DNA of 11,446 bases from Larix sibirica (GCA_004151065.3 NWUY0300043598.1:1-11446); one strand, 5' to 3'; positions 1 to 8,506 are shown, counted from the stretch's first letter. Notes: generated by a model from the letters alone, not told the origin. Numbers and translations: made by a program.

Positions 1-310
1 GAAAAAAGTGAAAAATTGTCATTTTAATAAAATTCCTAACAAGGGACATTACAAAAATATTCACAAAAAAAAAAAAAAAATTAGACTAATCCACCAATGT
101 ATCCTTGTATCCTTGCTTTGACTTACTAATGACAAAAACAATGATTCACATATTTCAATGTCTAATTGGATTTTGCATTCTGTAGATTTGTAATTAGTAC
201 TACTTTATTTATTTTACTGGTATTTTTGAGTTACTGTGTTCGCTCCTGTCATCCCTTGAATTTGGGGAGTCTCTTCAACTATACTCTGTCCCCCCTACTT
301 GAACCTTGGA
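1..310. other. AT-rich non-coding stretch with a poly(A) run
   Basis: No reading frame of useful length or recognisable motif is visible on either strand. A run of 16 A lies at 65-80. It could be the tail of an old retroposon on the plus strand, but I see no target-site duplication or element body beside it, so it is recorded only as a homopolymer. Confidence 0.6.
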
Positions 311-594
311 AAAACATTGATTGAAACCAAAGTTATCATAACCAGACTGGTCACCGAACTGGTGGACCTTTGAAATTGGAAACTGGTCAGAACCAGAAAA
401 ATACAGGAAAAAAACGCTCGACCAATAACTACATAAAATATTCAATTTTGAAAAAATTGATTGTAACCAAGGTTATCATAACCAGACCGGTCACCGAACT
501 GGTGGCCCTTTGAAATAATTGGAAACTGGTCGGAACCAGATAAATACAGGAAAAAAAAACACTCAACCAATAACTACATAAAATATTCAATTTT
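311..594. repeat. Tandem duplication, ~140-bp unit, two copies
   Basis: Copy 1 is 311-450 and copy 2 is 451-594, head to tail. They match along their length apart from scattered substitutions and small indels: three extra bases near 517 and a longer A run near 550. Each copy carries several ACTGGT/ACCAGT/CCGGT-like hexamers around a GGTCACC core, so the left half of each unit is rich in short inverted matches. The pair runs into a TG microsatellite. No coding content is seen, and nothing shows whether the motifs bind a protein. Confidence 0.9.
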
Positions 595-595
595 A

Positions 596-600
<5 letters not shown>

Positions 601-626
<26 letters not shown>
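601..626. repeat. (TG)13 microsatellite
   Basis: Thirteen uninterrupted TG dinucleotides follow directly on the 140-bp duplication, with ATATA before them and TATC after. The minus-strand frame across it, which reads alternating His-Thr, is an artefact of the repeat. Such tracts are usually length-polymorphic in plants. Confidence 0.97.
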
Positions 627-627
<1 letters not shown>

Positions 628-630
628 ATC

Positions 631-1974
631 CAAACCATTAAACAAGAATGGAGATGGCCTCTGAAACAATAATAGAGCAGAATTCTAGGCTTTCTGAATT
701 CTCCTTAAAGCTGCTGTAGATCAGAAAGTAAACAGGTCGCAGATGCTTGGGGATTCTAAGCTGTTAATGGATTGGGCAAATGGAAAATGCCAAATCACAA
801 ATTTGGCACTGGGGCCTATTAATGGACGGGATCGTGGAGATAAAATACCAGTTTGATGAAGTTTCTTTTGCCCACATTTAGAAGGAATTCAATCATAAGG
901 CAGGCAAACTTTCGAAAGAGTAGCTCTTATAGTGCAGGTAGGTCATCTGATTGATGAAGAATCCAGGCATAACATCCCACTGGCAGCTGTCCTTGAAACT
1001 ATTTTTTGACGTATAGATGGGTCTTATTTCTGCTTTGCTCTAAAGCAGAAGGGTCATAGTTAGTTGTGTACAAGTTAGCTGCTAGCTTATTTTTTCGATG
1101 AGAAGCACAGAATCCAGTTTTGGTAATGGCTGGAAGGATGACCACATATGTCTTGAGTACAGGGAGTATATTTCATTAGTATAGGGTGATGACAGTTTGG
1201 AAGTCTGATACTGAGCCAAAAGGCTAGTAAATGTGTAATTTCATTTCACTTTCGAAATATCAAATACAATGATTATTTTCTTGGAAAAAAACTGTATATA
1301 TATAAACAAAGAGGCTTTAAATGGCTTCTAGAGTCCAAAATACATCATGCTACAACAAATAACTATATATAATCAAAATCGTTTCCTATTGTCATTGATT
1401 GTCAGTCAGGCTTTAAGTTTCGAAGCCCTATCAATCAGATTGCTCAGTAAATAAGTAAAAAATCCGAAAATAAAAACAAAATTGTGGGGTATTATCGTCA
1501 TTCGGATCTAAAGTTTATTTTAAAATTAACTTCAGTACTGTGTGATTACTGAGAGAGGCATAGGTATCTCGTTGGAAGATCTTTCATTTACAATTTGTAT
1601 GGAAAATTCGTAATCTTACTTATGATATTCTGATGGTTTTAATGTGTATGGTAAAGACTTGAAATTCTTATACTGGTGTTTATCATTCTATTCTGCTTTG
1701 ATTAGTTTAATGCTAATGGATCCATTATGGTCTAAAGTGTATCGTTTAAAGATGATCTCATTGCTCTGTGACATGCCAATGTTTATACAATTAAAACTAC
1801 TTGTTTTACCGGTTGAATGTATGCTCTGTTTCTAAACTCTGTCTGTGTAATTTTAAGTGTCTGTATTTTACTTAGATGTATCTTGTAAATATTATAATCC
1901 TGAATGGTTAAGAGAGTGGTGATGGCCTTGGGCTTACTTAGCTATTTGCTAAAACATATCCTATACTTTGTTTT
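631..1974. other. Non-coding stretch without recognisable gene
   Basis: This stretch holds only short frames, the longest being 63 codons at 1644-1835 with T-rich, non-protein-like composition. I see no family motif, no clear repeat and no RNA gene. It ends at a TTTTGCAGGT sequence (about 1971-1980) that resembles a plant 3' splice site. Without a coding exon after it, that is not evidence for a gene. Confidence 0.5.
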
Positions 1975-2184
1975 GCAGGTGCCCTGAAGCGATCCTAAGC
2001 TAGCACTTAAGGATTGTATTAAAACATAAAAGAACCTTTTTAAAAGGTAAGGTGAGGGGATAACCTAAGCTATGGTTAATGTAATGAATTCGAAAACTTG
2101 TAAAAGAAACAAGATAGCTCTCCCACTATAGGGAGTGGGTAAGAATCGTGTTTGTAGTGGAGGTAGATGGCTTTCAATGCAGCC

Positions 2185-2209
2185 CATGTGATGGTCACAT
2201 GGTGACCAT
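2185..2209. repeat. Two overlapping perfect palindromes
   Basis: CATGTGA (2185-2191) pairs with TCACATG (2195-2201) across three bases. ATGGTCAC (2191-2198) pairs with GTGACCAT (2202-2209), also across three bases. The arms overlap, so the two hairpins exclude each other. A further small inverted repeat, CCCACT/AGTGGG, lies at 2122-2139. Confidence 0.85.
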
Positions 2210-2717
2210 GCCAAGCTGGAGGGTAAGTAAAACCCTATGCTCAACACTCAGTTTGGTTTTCGTTGGTTTTTGTGGAGGGAGAGCAGAGCTCTCGGCTGCC
2301 TCCATGGCTATGGGGAGCCTGCGCTTGACCTGAGCGTTGCTCATGGTCTGCGCTCACCCTAAAGACAGGATAGCGTGGAGAGCATTGGGATTGTTCTTAA
2401 GGTAATCTCTGTATACCTCTGCGTTTGCCCAAACTCTTGTTTATTGTAACATTTCTCTTTTGCATAGTTCAGTTTGCTCAGTAACTTGTTTTGCTAACGC
2501 CCAGGTATTGTTTGTGGACAGGAGGCTAGCGCTGGAAGTTTCGAAGTCTGCTTTGGTGGAAAGCTAGGGCAGAGGGGATTAATGGCGTGAATGTCCCTAG
2601 TAAGCCCAGGTCCATTGCAACCCTTCCTCCCTTCATACGAGTCGATGTATGCTCTGGGTTATTTACTGAGAGGTTGCCCTACTGTGTCTTTTTAAAGTGG
2701 TTGTAATGTATGTTCCT

Positions 2718-2763
2718 GCTCTGTTTGTGATTACTGGCACGCTCTGTTTGTGATTACTGGCAC
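2718..2763. repeat. Exact 23-bp tandem duplication
   Basis: The unit at 2718-2740 is repeated without change at 2741-2763 and is followed by a partial third start (GCTC then diverged). The absence of differences indicates a recent slippage event. Confidence 0.95.
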
Positions 2764-3379
2764 GCTCAGTTTACTTGGTATTCCGTGGGAAGATTTGTTG
2801 TATGGGAAGCTTGCCCAATAGAATGTATAAGTTAATGATTATAAGCCTGTGAAGGCATTTGACAGAGGAAGCTTGTGTTTGGCTCCTAGACTGTGAAATC
2901 CTTGGCTCTGGTTTCGTTGATGTATTTACTGTTTTATATAAATTTTGATCTCTGTTTTTGATAATGAAGAAGGCCTATGTTTAGAAGGCGAGATCGTGGA
3001 TGTAATTGTTTTCAGAAATCCTGTAGACTGAGTTTGACTCTGTCTCGGCTAAATGCCATTTATTTTAGTACTGTGGATTTAAATGTTTAAATGAAAAACT
3101 CTTCCCTGTTTGTCGTTCTGTTGTTTATGCGAATGGATCATGGTTTCGCTCTGTTTGTATGAATGTAGGAAAATCGTGTTTAAATCCTAGGTAGGGCTTT
3201 GTTCTGTAAATGTAATTATGCTTAAAGGTTAAAGGTGCTCTACGTTTTGAAAATGCTGGCAATGGTTCTGTATGGTTTATCAAATTCTTTTGGAAAGCTT
3301 TTACTTGGTTTAATTCTTTCACAGAGGTCTGGGCAATACCCTAACTCTGTCATATATTTATTTAATTAAAATAAACCCA

Positions 3380-3480
3380 AGCACCAAAGCCAGGAGCCAA
3401 AGCCTCAAGACATAGCCAGAGTGAGGAGTCGGAGTTGTAGCCAAGAGCCAAATTTAGAGCCATGTTTCAGAGCATTTATA
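3380..3480. repeat. AGCC-rich degenerate short-repeat tract
   Basis: AGCCA/AGCC/GAGCC motifs recur about every 8-20 bases from about 3386 to 3462, for example AGCCAAAG and AGCCAGAG. The tract ends in GCATTTATA just before the 58-bp tandem repeat. It is low-complexity sequence and no function is implied. Confidence 0.5.
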
Positions 3481-3617
3481 GGTCTGTGGTCATCCAAAAC
3501 CACCATTTAGTAGAAAAAAACAGATTCTGCTAGTTATTGGTTTGCGGTCATCATAAACCAACATTTAGGAGAAGATATCAGCTCCTGCTTGCTATTGGTT
3601 TGTGGTCATCCTAAACT
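3481..3617. repeat. Tandem repeat, 58-59-bp unit, two copies plus a partial
   Basis: Units begin at 3481, 3539 and 3598, each opening with GGT(C/T)TG(T/C)GGTCATC and continuing with a CCA..CATTTAG segment. The third unit runs for only about 20 bases and then passes into the larger duplicated block at 3611. Each junction carries ATTGG, the reverse complement of a CCAAT box, but that match alone does not show promoter activity. Confidence 0.85.
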
Positions 3618-4071
3618 TAGTCAAGATATCATTCCCTACAACAGCTACGCTCCAAGCATCATTAGAGAAGTTCTGCTTTGAAAATATTGCTTCACTGCCA
3701 TTGTTCATCGAGCAATATAAAATAATTGTAGCAAAACTATTTCAAATCTTTGCCAGCATGGCTTTATATTTCAATATTGGTTTGTCTGCGATGTTAATCA
3801 AACAAAGATGGATGGAGACAAACAAGAGGTCGTTAGAAATTCTCCATTAAATAGATAAGGCCGGTTTCTAATCTAATGTTTTGCATTGCACAAATATTCT
3901 TGCTATCACCACGATTATATGAAATATGCATAATATTGTTTTAATGTTTACAGTATTTGTCTACAGTTTTATGTGTATAATTTTCAATTACATGTTCAAA
4001 AGAGAAAAGAGAAAGCATACATCATTGAAAGTATGTAAATTATAAGTGCACTTAACTAATCAGCCATATGT
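3611..4071. repeat. Duplicated ~460-bp block, copy 1 (uninterrupted)
   Basis: This block runs parallel to 4356-4801 plus 5988-6015, sharing both boundaries: CTAAACTTAGTCAAG at the left and AATCAGCCATATGT at the right. It holds the undisturbed sequence AAAGTATGTAAATTATAAGTG (about 4028-4048), which is interrupted in the other copy. A frame is open from 3611 to a TAA at 3848-3850 and has a second stop shortly after, where copy 2 has sense codons. The predicted peptide matches no family I know. No terminal inverted repeats are evident, so this may be a segmental duplication or an unclassified element. Confidence 0.9.
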
Positions 4072-4355
4072 GCAAAAAATAGTCATGATCCCTGATTAAC
4101 TAAATAAAGGAAGAAGCAAAAGAGACAACTAAGTTTTCGTAATGTCTGAGTCACCAAATATCTGTATGAAGATTGGCTTTGGGGTATTCATTTTTAGAAG
4201 ATGTGTTTCAGAATTATTTTGTTTTTTAGCTTGAGCTGCTCAATGCATGTTAACTGTGAGACCACTAATATTCTATTGTGTGATAATAAAAGGGTGAATT
4301 TATTTGACCAAAAGATTTGGGAATATTAAACATGTTCAATGGATTTTTTCTTTAA
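4072..4355. other. Spacer between the two duplicated blocks
   Basis: This is AT-rich sequence present once in the window, with no reading frame, motif or repeat that I can support. It separates direct copies whose starts are 745 bp apart. Confidence 0.5.
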
Positions 4356-4789
4356 CTAAACTTAGTCAAGATATCATTCCCTACAACAGCTACGCTCCAA
4401 GCATCGTTAGAGAAGTTCTGCTTTGAAAATATTGCTTCAATTGCTTCACAGCCATTCTTCATCAAGCGATATAAAATAATTCTAGCAAAACTGTTTCAAA
4501 TATTTGCCAGCATGCCTTTTTATTTCAATATTGGTTTTTCTGTAATGTTAATCAAACAAAGATGGATGGAGACAAAGAAGAGGTCATTAGAAATTCTCCA
4601 TGATATAGATAAGGCTGGTTTCAAATCTAATGTTTTGCATTGTACAAATATTCTTGCTATCACCGCGATTATATGAAATATGCATAATATTGTTTTACTG
4701 TTTACATTATTTGTCTACAGTTTTGTGTATAATTTGAAATTCAATTACATGTTCAAAAGAAAAGAAAAAAAAGGATACATCATTGAAAG

Positions 4790-4801
4790 TATGTAAATTA
4801 T
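4790..4801. repeat. Target-site duplication, left copy (12 bp)
   Basis: TATGTAAATTAT here is identical to 5976-5987 on the far side of the insertion. The sister block has it once, at about 4031-4042, as expected for an empty site. Length and perfect identity fit target-primed reverse transcription by a LINE-type endonuclease and a fairly young insertion. Confidence 0.93.
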
Positions 4802-5975
4802 CCCCAAAACAGGTGCTGAATGGGGGCCATCCAATGGATGTGACTGCCAGCCATGGGGGGCAGACACATGCCCGCCCAAACCAACCACGAGGCTGGGCAT
4901 GTGCCTAACCAGACCATCCACACGTCCCAGGATGAATTATAACTTGGACAGGGCCGCCAGATGCTCATCTTCTCCAGCGTGCGCTCCGTCCAGTCTTCAA
5001 GCTCCCGTCCAGCTCAGTGTAATGGCCATTACTCCCATGGAAAATGATGAGTGGGGAAGTACATCAGCTCTCACGGAAAACGTTGGCAGCAGAAGGAAAC
5101 GGGTTCATGGTTTCCAGGGCAACACGATTCGACACAATAGTTTCAAAGGCGCTTGGCTCATAGCCCGACGACGCACTCTCTGCAACATGAAGCTCGTTCT
5201 CTGGTTGGATTGCAGCGGCTGCGGATATGCCGCCCACCAAGAGAGCCTATACCCAACGCACAGTCAAACAGACAAGCACTTCCCCCGGTTTGCCTATGCG
5301 TTTCATGCGCGGCGTCGTGGGGAAGGCACGCAAGTATAAAGAGGAAATCCCGCAGAAGGCACAGACAGAAATTCAAGAGGCAGAAGAGGATGACCAGATT
5401 TCCAGAGGTCGTCTCACCAACGCTGAGATAAGAAGCGAATTCGAGGCCCTGGTTTTGGACCCGGGGAATACCAGGGTCGCACCAACTTGTACCAGAAGAA
5501 TCTCGACTATCACTGGTTGCAGAAGTCAGTTCTTGGAAAGACCCTTGCAGACAGAGGTGAAGCCCAGGCAGAAATCCTTCTGCAGCAAGATGAAATGGTC
5601 GGGTATCTTAAACAGATTGTCCACAACCAGCAGCAGATAGCCGAGTGTCTCGGCATTGCTCTCACTAAGGAGCCCTGCTTCCCAGGATGGACCAACTGGT
5701 TTGAACCTTTAGCGAGGTTTTGGTTAGCTCTTGTATTTTGGTCTAGTATTATCTTTACGGTCTCTTTTGCTGTTTTCTATTTACAGTTTCATGGCAATCT
5801 TGCTTGTTAGTCTAAAAGTAAAACTCAAACTCAGAACAGTCTTGTTTCCTCATGAAGAAGACTTCCTTTAATTTTGTTTTCAAGTCTGTTTTCTCAGTTA
5901 TGAGAGGGCCTTGTAATACTCTGTTTATTTTGTTGAAGGCAATATAAGGATTCACTCTAACTTACAAAAAAAAAA
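4802..5975 (+). pseudogene. Retroposed mRNA copy (processed pseudogene), parent unknown
   Basis: This 1,174-bp insertion has the hallmarks of LINE-mediated retroposition: a flanking 12-bp duplication, a terminal A tail (5966-5975) and an abrupt left edge. Its left half is more GC-rich than the host DNA. No frame is intact. One phase is open from 5023, broken by TAG at 5161 and TGA at 5188, then open to 5640. A second phase is open 5427-5807 (stop 5808-5810) and has the more protein-like content, so a frameshift near 5455-5475 is inferred. The first phase is rich in Lys/Arg then Glu/Asp. The second reads a Gln-rich helical stretch, an EPCFPGW motif and a hydrophobic segment of about 24 residues near the end (5718-5789), resembling a tail anchor. 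That DNA is T-rich, so the hydrophobicity may be partly compositional. A 5' truncation is possible. I do not recognise the parent gene; a fragment of a longer non-LTR element is the main alternative. Confidence 0.8.
5966..5975 (+). other. Poly(A) tail of the retrocopy
   Basis: Ten A residues close the insertion immediately before the right target-site duplication. They set its orientation as plus strand and mark its 3' end. No canonical AATAAA is visible upstream. AATATAAGG at 5941-5949 is the nearest A/T-rich candidate, which is not unusual for plant polyadenylation. Confidence 0.9.
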
Positions 5976-5987
5976 TATGTAAATTAT
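5976..5987. repeat. Target-site duplication, right copy (12 bp)
   Basis: This is a perfect match to 4790-4801. The base before it is the last A of the tail, and the following AAGTGCACTTAACTAATCAG rejoins the duplicated-block sequence exactly where copy 1 continues. Confidence 0.93.
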
Positions 5988-6015
5988 AAGTGCACTTAAC
6001 TAATCAGCCATATGT

Positions 6016-7293
6016 CCAATTTGGAAAACAGTGCATATATGATTAGTTACCAAAATGATAGAAGTCAATGCATTAAAAAAACACTTCATCTATATGGGCC
6101 TTTGCAAGGACTTGCTTGGAGTTATCTTTCCCAGTATACACAGACCTCACTAATTCAGCTTTAACATATTGACTCATATTACTTTGATAGCTATAGAGAC
6201 CTAACCACTTGTGTTCACTGTAACACATTCTTACACTTCCACAAGTTGTGAATAGCTCATAATATTGCATTCATACTATTTGGAATCTATGTGCAGTATC
6301 ATTTTTCTGTATTGAGTTTGACAAATCCTCAAGCTGTTTGTATAATCTTACAACGACTCTCCTCTTTCACCATATTTAACCTTAGAGATCGTAAATCTGT
6401 ATGAAAGTTTAACTGCTCTCATAGGAACACATCCTTCAGTATAATTTCTTGTGATTAATTCCACATTTCTTGTTATGTCTAATTTCTTGTGATTTTATAG
6501 TTTATTTAAACAGACTGAGATATATGCTTGATCTTGTTTAATCCATCGACTGCAGATTATTCAATCTACAATGTCAAATCTGGTCCATAGAATCAATGTA
6601 GAAACATTGATGGACCAGCAACGCGGAACAAAGTTATCTAGAATACAGTTCTCTAATTTTTATAAACTGTAAATCAATTTCAAGCATAGACAAAAATCAA
6701 TTGGGTGTACCATGTCAAAGTTTTTTTCCTGACTATAATTTATAAATCTCTCTAAAAGATTAAAATGATCACCTACAAGAATAGATAGATATATATAGCT
6801 TAAACAAACAAACAAACAAAATCAAGAAATGATTTTTTGCTTCAAATTTTGGAAACAAAGAGATTATTGGCTTTCAAAATCAAAATCAAATAGGCATTCA
6901 TAATCATTAAAAAGCACAGTTCAACAGAAATCAACATTATCAAAAAATAGCAGTATCAAAAATATGAAGAAAAAAAAATGTTTTGAAATAGAATCTAATA
7001 CTTTGTTTCTCAAATATTGGAATATGTTGGATAAGTAAAATAGAAAATTCTAGATTTCAAATATATGAAAAAATAAAGAAAATGTCCCTACGATGAAAAA
7101 AGGATTACATTTGCTTTAAATCAACTGAATTATGCAAAAAAATTGCAAAATAATCACTAGTTGAATATGGGCCTTGAATTTTCATGGAGGATTGAAATAG
7201 TTGGCTTATCAGAGGGATAATCATAAAACAAATATTTCCCTCTTTCTTGACAGCATTACTTTATTATTCTGCAAATTAAACAATAAAAAACTT
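6016..7293. other. AT-rich non-coding stretch
   Basis: No gene is supported. The minus-strand frame at 6073-6270 (65 codons) matches no family I know. Small items are a direct repeat of TAATTTCTTGTGATT (6442-6456 and 6480-6494), an (AAAC)n tract at 6802-6820 and many A runs between 6690 and 7150. A long imperfect hairpin at 6580-6618 is listed separately. Confidence 0.5.
6580..6618. repeat. Imperfect hairpin, 15-bp stem with one bulge
   Basis: CTGGTCCAT (6580-6588) pairs with ATGGACCAG (6610-6618), and CAATGT (6594-6599) pairs with ACATTG (6604-6609). There is a five-base bulge on the left arm and an AGAA loop. The stem is otherwise perfect. It is far shorter than typical plant miRNA precursors and may be the relic of a small inverted-repeat element. 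Confidence 0.8.
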
Positions 7294-7928
7294 GGGTTTT
7301 TCATGCATACATGCATACAAATGCGTATGTCTCTGTGTTTATGTAAATAAATACACACATATGTCGACAGTGATTAATCAATATGGAGATGGCTCTACTC
7401 CCTCTTCTACATTTACATCTATATATAGTGCTCAGTAGGACTTTCATGGGTTCAACCTTCCCTTCTCACTTTCCTGTCATTTTTACTTGTATCTCCTTTT
7501 CTCGAAGCTTTCAGAAGTAGCCTTGGCACTCCCTTACGTATGTGGCTTGCTATGGGTTTTTCATGCATACATGCATACAAATGCGTGTGTCTGTGTGTTT
7601 ATGTAAATAAATACACTCACATATGTCGACGGTGATTAATCGAGATGGAGATGGTGTTGGCATTTGTATTGTCATTGATGTCAACTAGCCTCGGGTGTCA
7701 CCTATTTGTATTGTCATTGATGTCAACTAGCCTCGGGTGTCACTTTCCTGTCATTTTCACTTGTATCTCCTTTTCTCGAAGCTTTCAGAAGTAGCCTTGG
7801 AACTCCCTTACGTATGTGGCTTGCTATGGGTTTTTCATGCATACATGCATACAAATGCATGTGTCTGTGTGTTTATGTAAATAAATACACACACATATGT
7901 CAACAATGATTAATCAAGATGGAGATGG
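7294..7928. repeat. Compound tandem repeat (modules A, B, C) abutting an LTR
   Basis: Module A (about 100 bp, opening GGGTTTTTCATGCATACATG and closing GATGGAGATGG) occurs at 7294-7392, 7554-7654 and 7828-7928. Module B (87 bp, opening CACTTTCCTGTC) occurs at 7467-7553 and 7741-7827. A 74-bp linker (7393-7466) follows the first A. After the second A the linker is replaced by 49 bases identical to the start of the LTR at 7929, then a second, partial copy of the same LTR segment (7704-7743). The order is A-linker-B-A-LTRstart-C-B-A-LTR. The spacing is 260 bp between the first two A modules and 274 bp between the last two, and B to B is also 274 bp. Confidence 0.92.
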
Positions 7929-8282
7929 TGTTGGCATTTGTATTGTCATTGATGTCAACTAGCCTCGGGTGTCACCTCAGCTTAAGGTGATGATCAGATT
8001 TGATGCACATATGGAAGGGTTCTTTGTGTTGCAGACTTCATGCCATAAAGCCACTTTGAAGAAGTATATCTAGACCTCTATCAAGGGCTTAGAGAAGTCG
8101 GGGTTAGAAACAGTTGGTCAAAGTTTGCAAGCAGTCCTTGTGTATTGGAGAAGTTAACTAGCAGCCCTTGAGTATTTGATGAATTGGTGTTTGAGGTCCA
8201 CTTATATTATTATGACAAAGTTCATGGAAATTGGTTAAAGTATGGAGGCGGCCCCTTGAATGGTTATGTATGGGCCTTGTAG

Positions 8283-8309
8283 CCAATTTGTAAAAGATTG
8301 TCAAATTGG
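8283..8309. repeat. Inverted repeat in U3
   Basis: CCAATTTG (8283-8290) and CAAATTGG (8302-8309) are perfect 8-base inverted arms separated by 11 bases, about 190 bp upstream of the TATA box. The left arm includes a CCAAT box and the right arm its complement, so both orientations are present. Regulatory use is possible but unproven. Confidence 0.6.
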
Positions 8310-8495
8310 TCAAAATTAGTTAAAGATATATGAGGCCCTTATGTTTGCAAAAGTGGGCTTGGTAGCCCTTCCTTGTTTGGGTTTGTAGCCGATAAGAATA
8401 TTTAAATATTTTTTATAAAAGAAACAAGTTACGTCGGCCTAAAAGTGGGTCAAAGAAGTCTTTAGAAGGTTGACCTAACCATTGAGTTTGAAATG

Positions 8496-8506
8496 TATAA
8501 ATAAGG
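8496..8506 (+). promoter_or_regulatory. TATA box of the LTR promoter
   Basis: TATAAATAAGG is a close match to the plant TATA consensus and sits inside the LTR on the element's sense strand. Transcription, and so the start of R, would be expected about 25-35 bases downstream near 8525-8535. That makes U3 about 0.6 kb and leaves about 0.9 kb for R plus U5. Confidence 0.7.

Larger units (their letters stand above)
1975..3360. other. Non-coding stretch, slightly higher GC, with small repeats
   Basis: Frames at 2148-2333 (plus) and 2065-2247 (minus) overlap each other, lack family motifs and are best treated as chance. The sequence around 2270-2660 is more GC-rich than its surroundings. The motif GCTCTGTTTGT recurs (2718, 2741 and near 3146), once as an exact 23-bp tandem duplication. 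An old decayed transposable element or an intron would fit; nothing in the sequence decides between them. Confidence 0.45.
4356..6015. repeat. Duplicated ~460-bp block, copy 2 (split by a retroposed insertion)
   Basis: The block sequence occupies 4356-4801 and resumes at 5976/5988-6015; everything between is an insertion. A stop-to-stop frame of 106 codons (4356-4676, TGA at 4674) is in phase with the frame in copy 1. The length difference between the copies inside this frame is a 9-bp in-frame duplication (two Ile-Ala-Ser units instead of one). Two codons that are sense here are TAA in copy 1. The first in-frame ATG is late (4512), and many differences change the amino acid, so this is probably a fossil coding segment rather than a working gene. 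The protein is not recognised. Confidence 0.85.

Noticed and set aside
65-80. 16-A run as a retroposon tail
   Set aside because: No flanking duplication or element body could be identified.
429-638. Minus-strand 69-codon frame with His-Thr repeats
   Set aside because: It is produced by the TG microsatellite and the flanking tandem duplication, with no family resemblance.
1644-1835. Plus-strand 63-codon frame
   Set aside because: T-rich composition yields Leu/Phe/Met-rich text without motifs; length is within chance for stop-poor stretches.
1971-1980. Splice acceptor TTTTGCAGGT
   Set aside because: No coding exon follows and no matching donor or upstream exon is seen.
2065-2333. Opposed frames over the palindrome cluster
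   Set aside because: They overlap on both strands and neither has a recognisable domain.
3602-3850. 82-codon plus frame as an intact gene
   Set aside because: Its nominal start is GTG, unsuitable for a nuclear gene, and the parallel copy shows it is a truncated version of a longer decayed frame. It is described under the duplicated block.
4899-5339. 146-codon frame as the retrocopy's true protein
   Set aside because: It is the longest ATG frame in the insert, but its Ser/Arg/Cys-rich text is less protein-like than the neighbouring phase, which connects to the downstream reading. I cannot exclude that its early part is 5' coding sequence.
6073-6270. Minus-strand 65-codon frame
   Set aside because: The composition is fairly protein-like, but no motif, splice context or second exon supports it.
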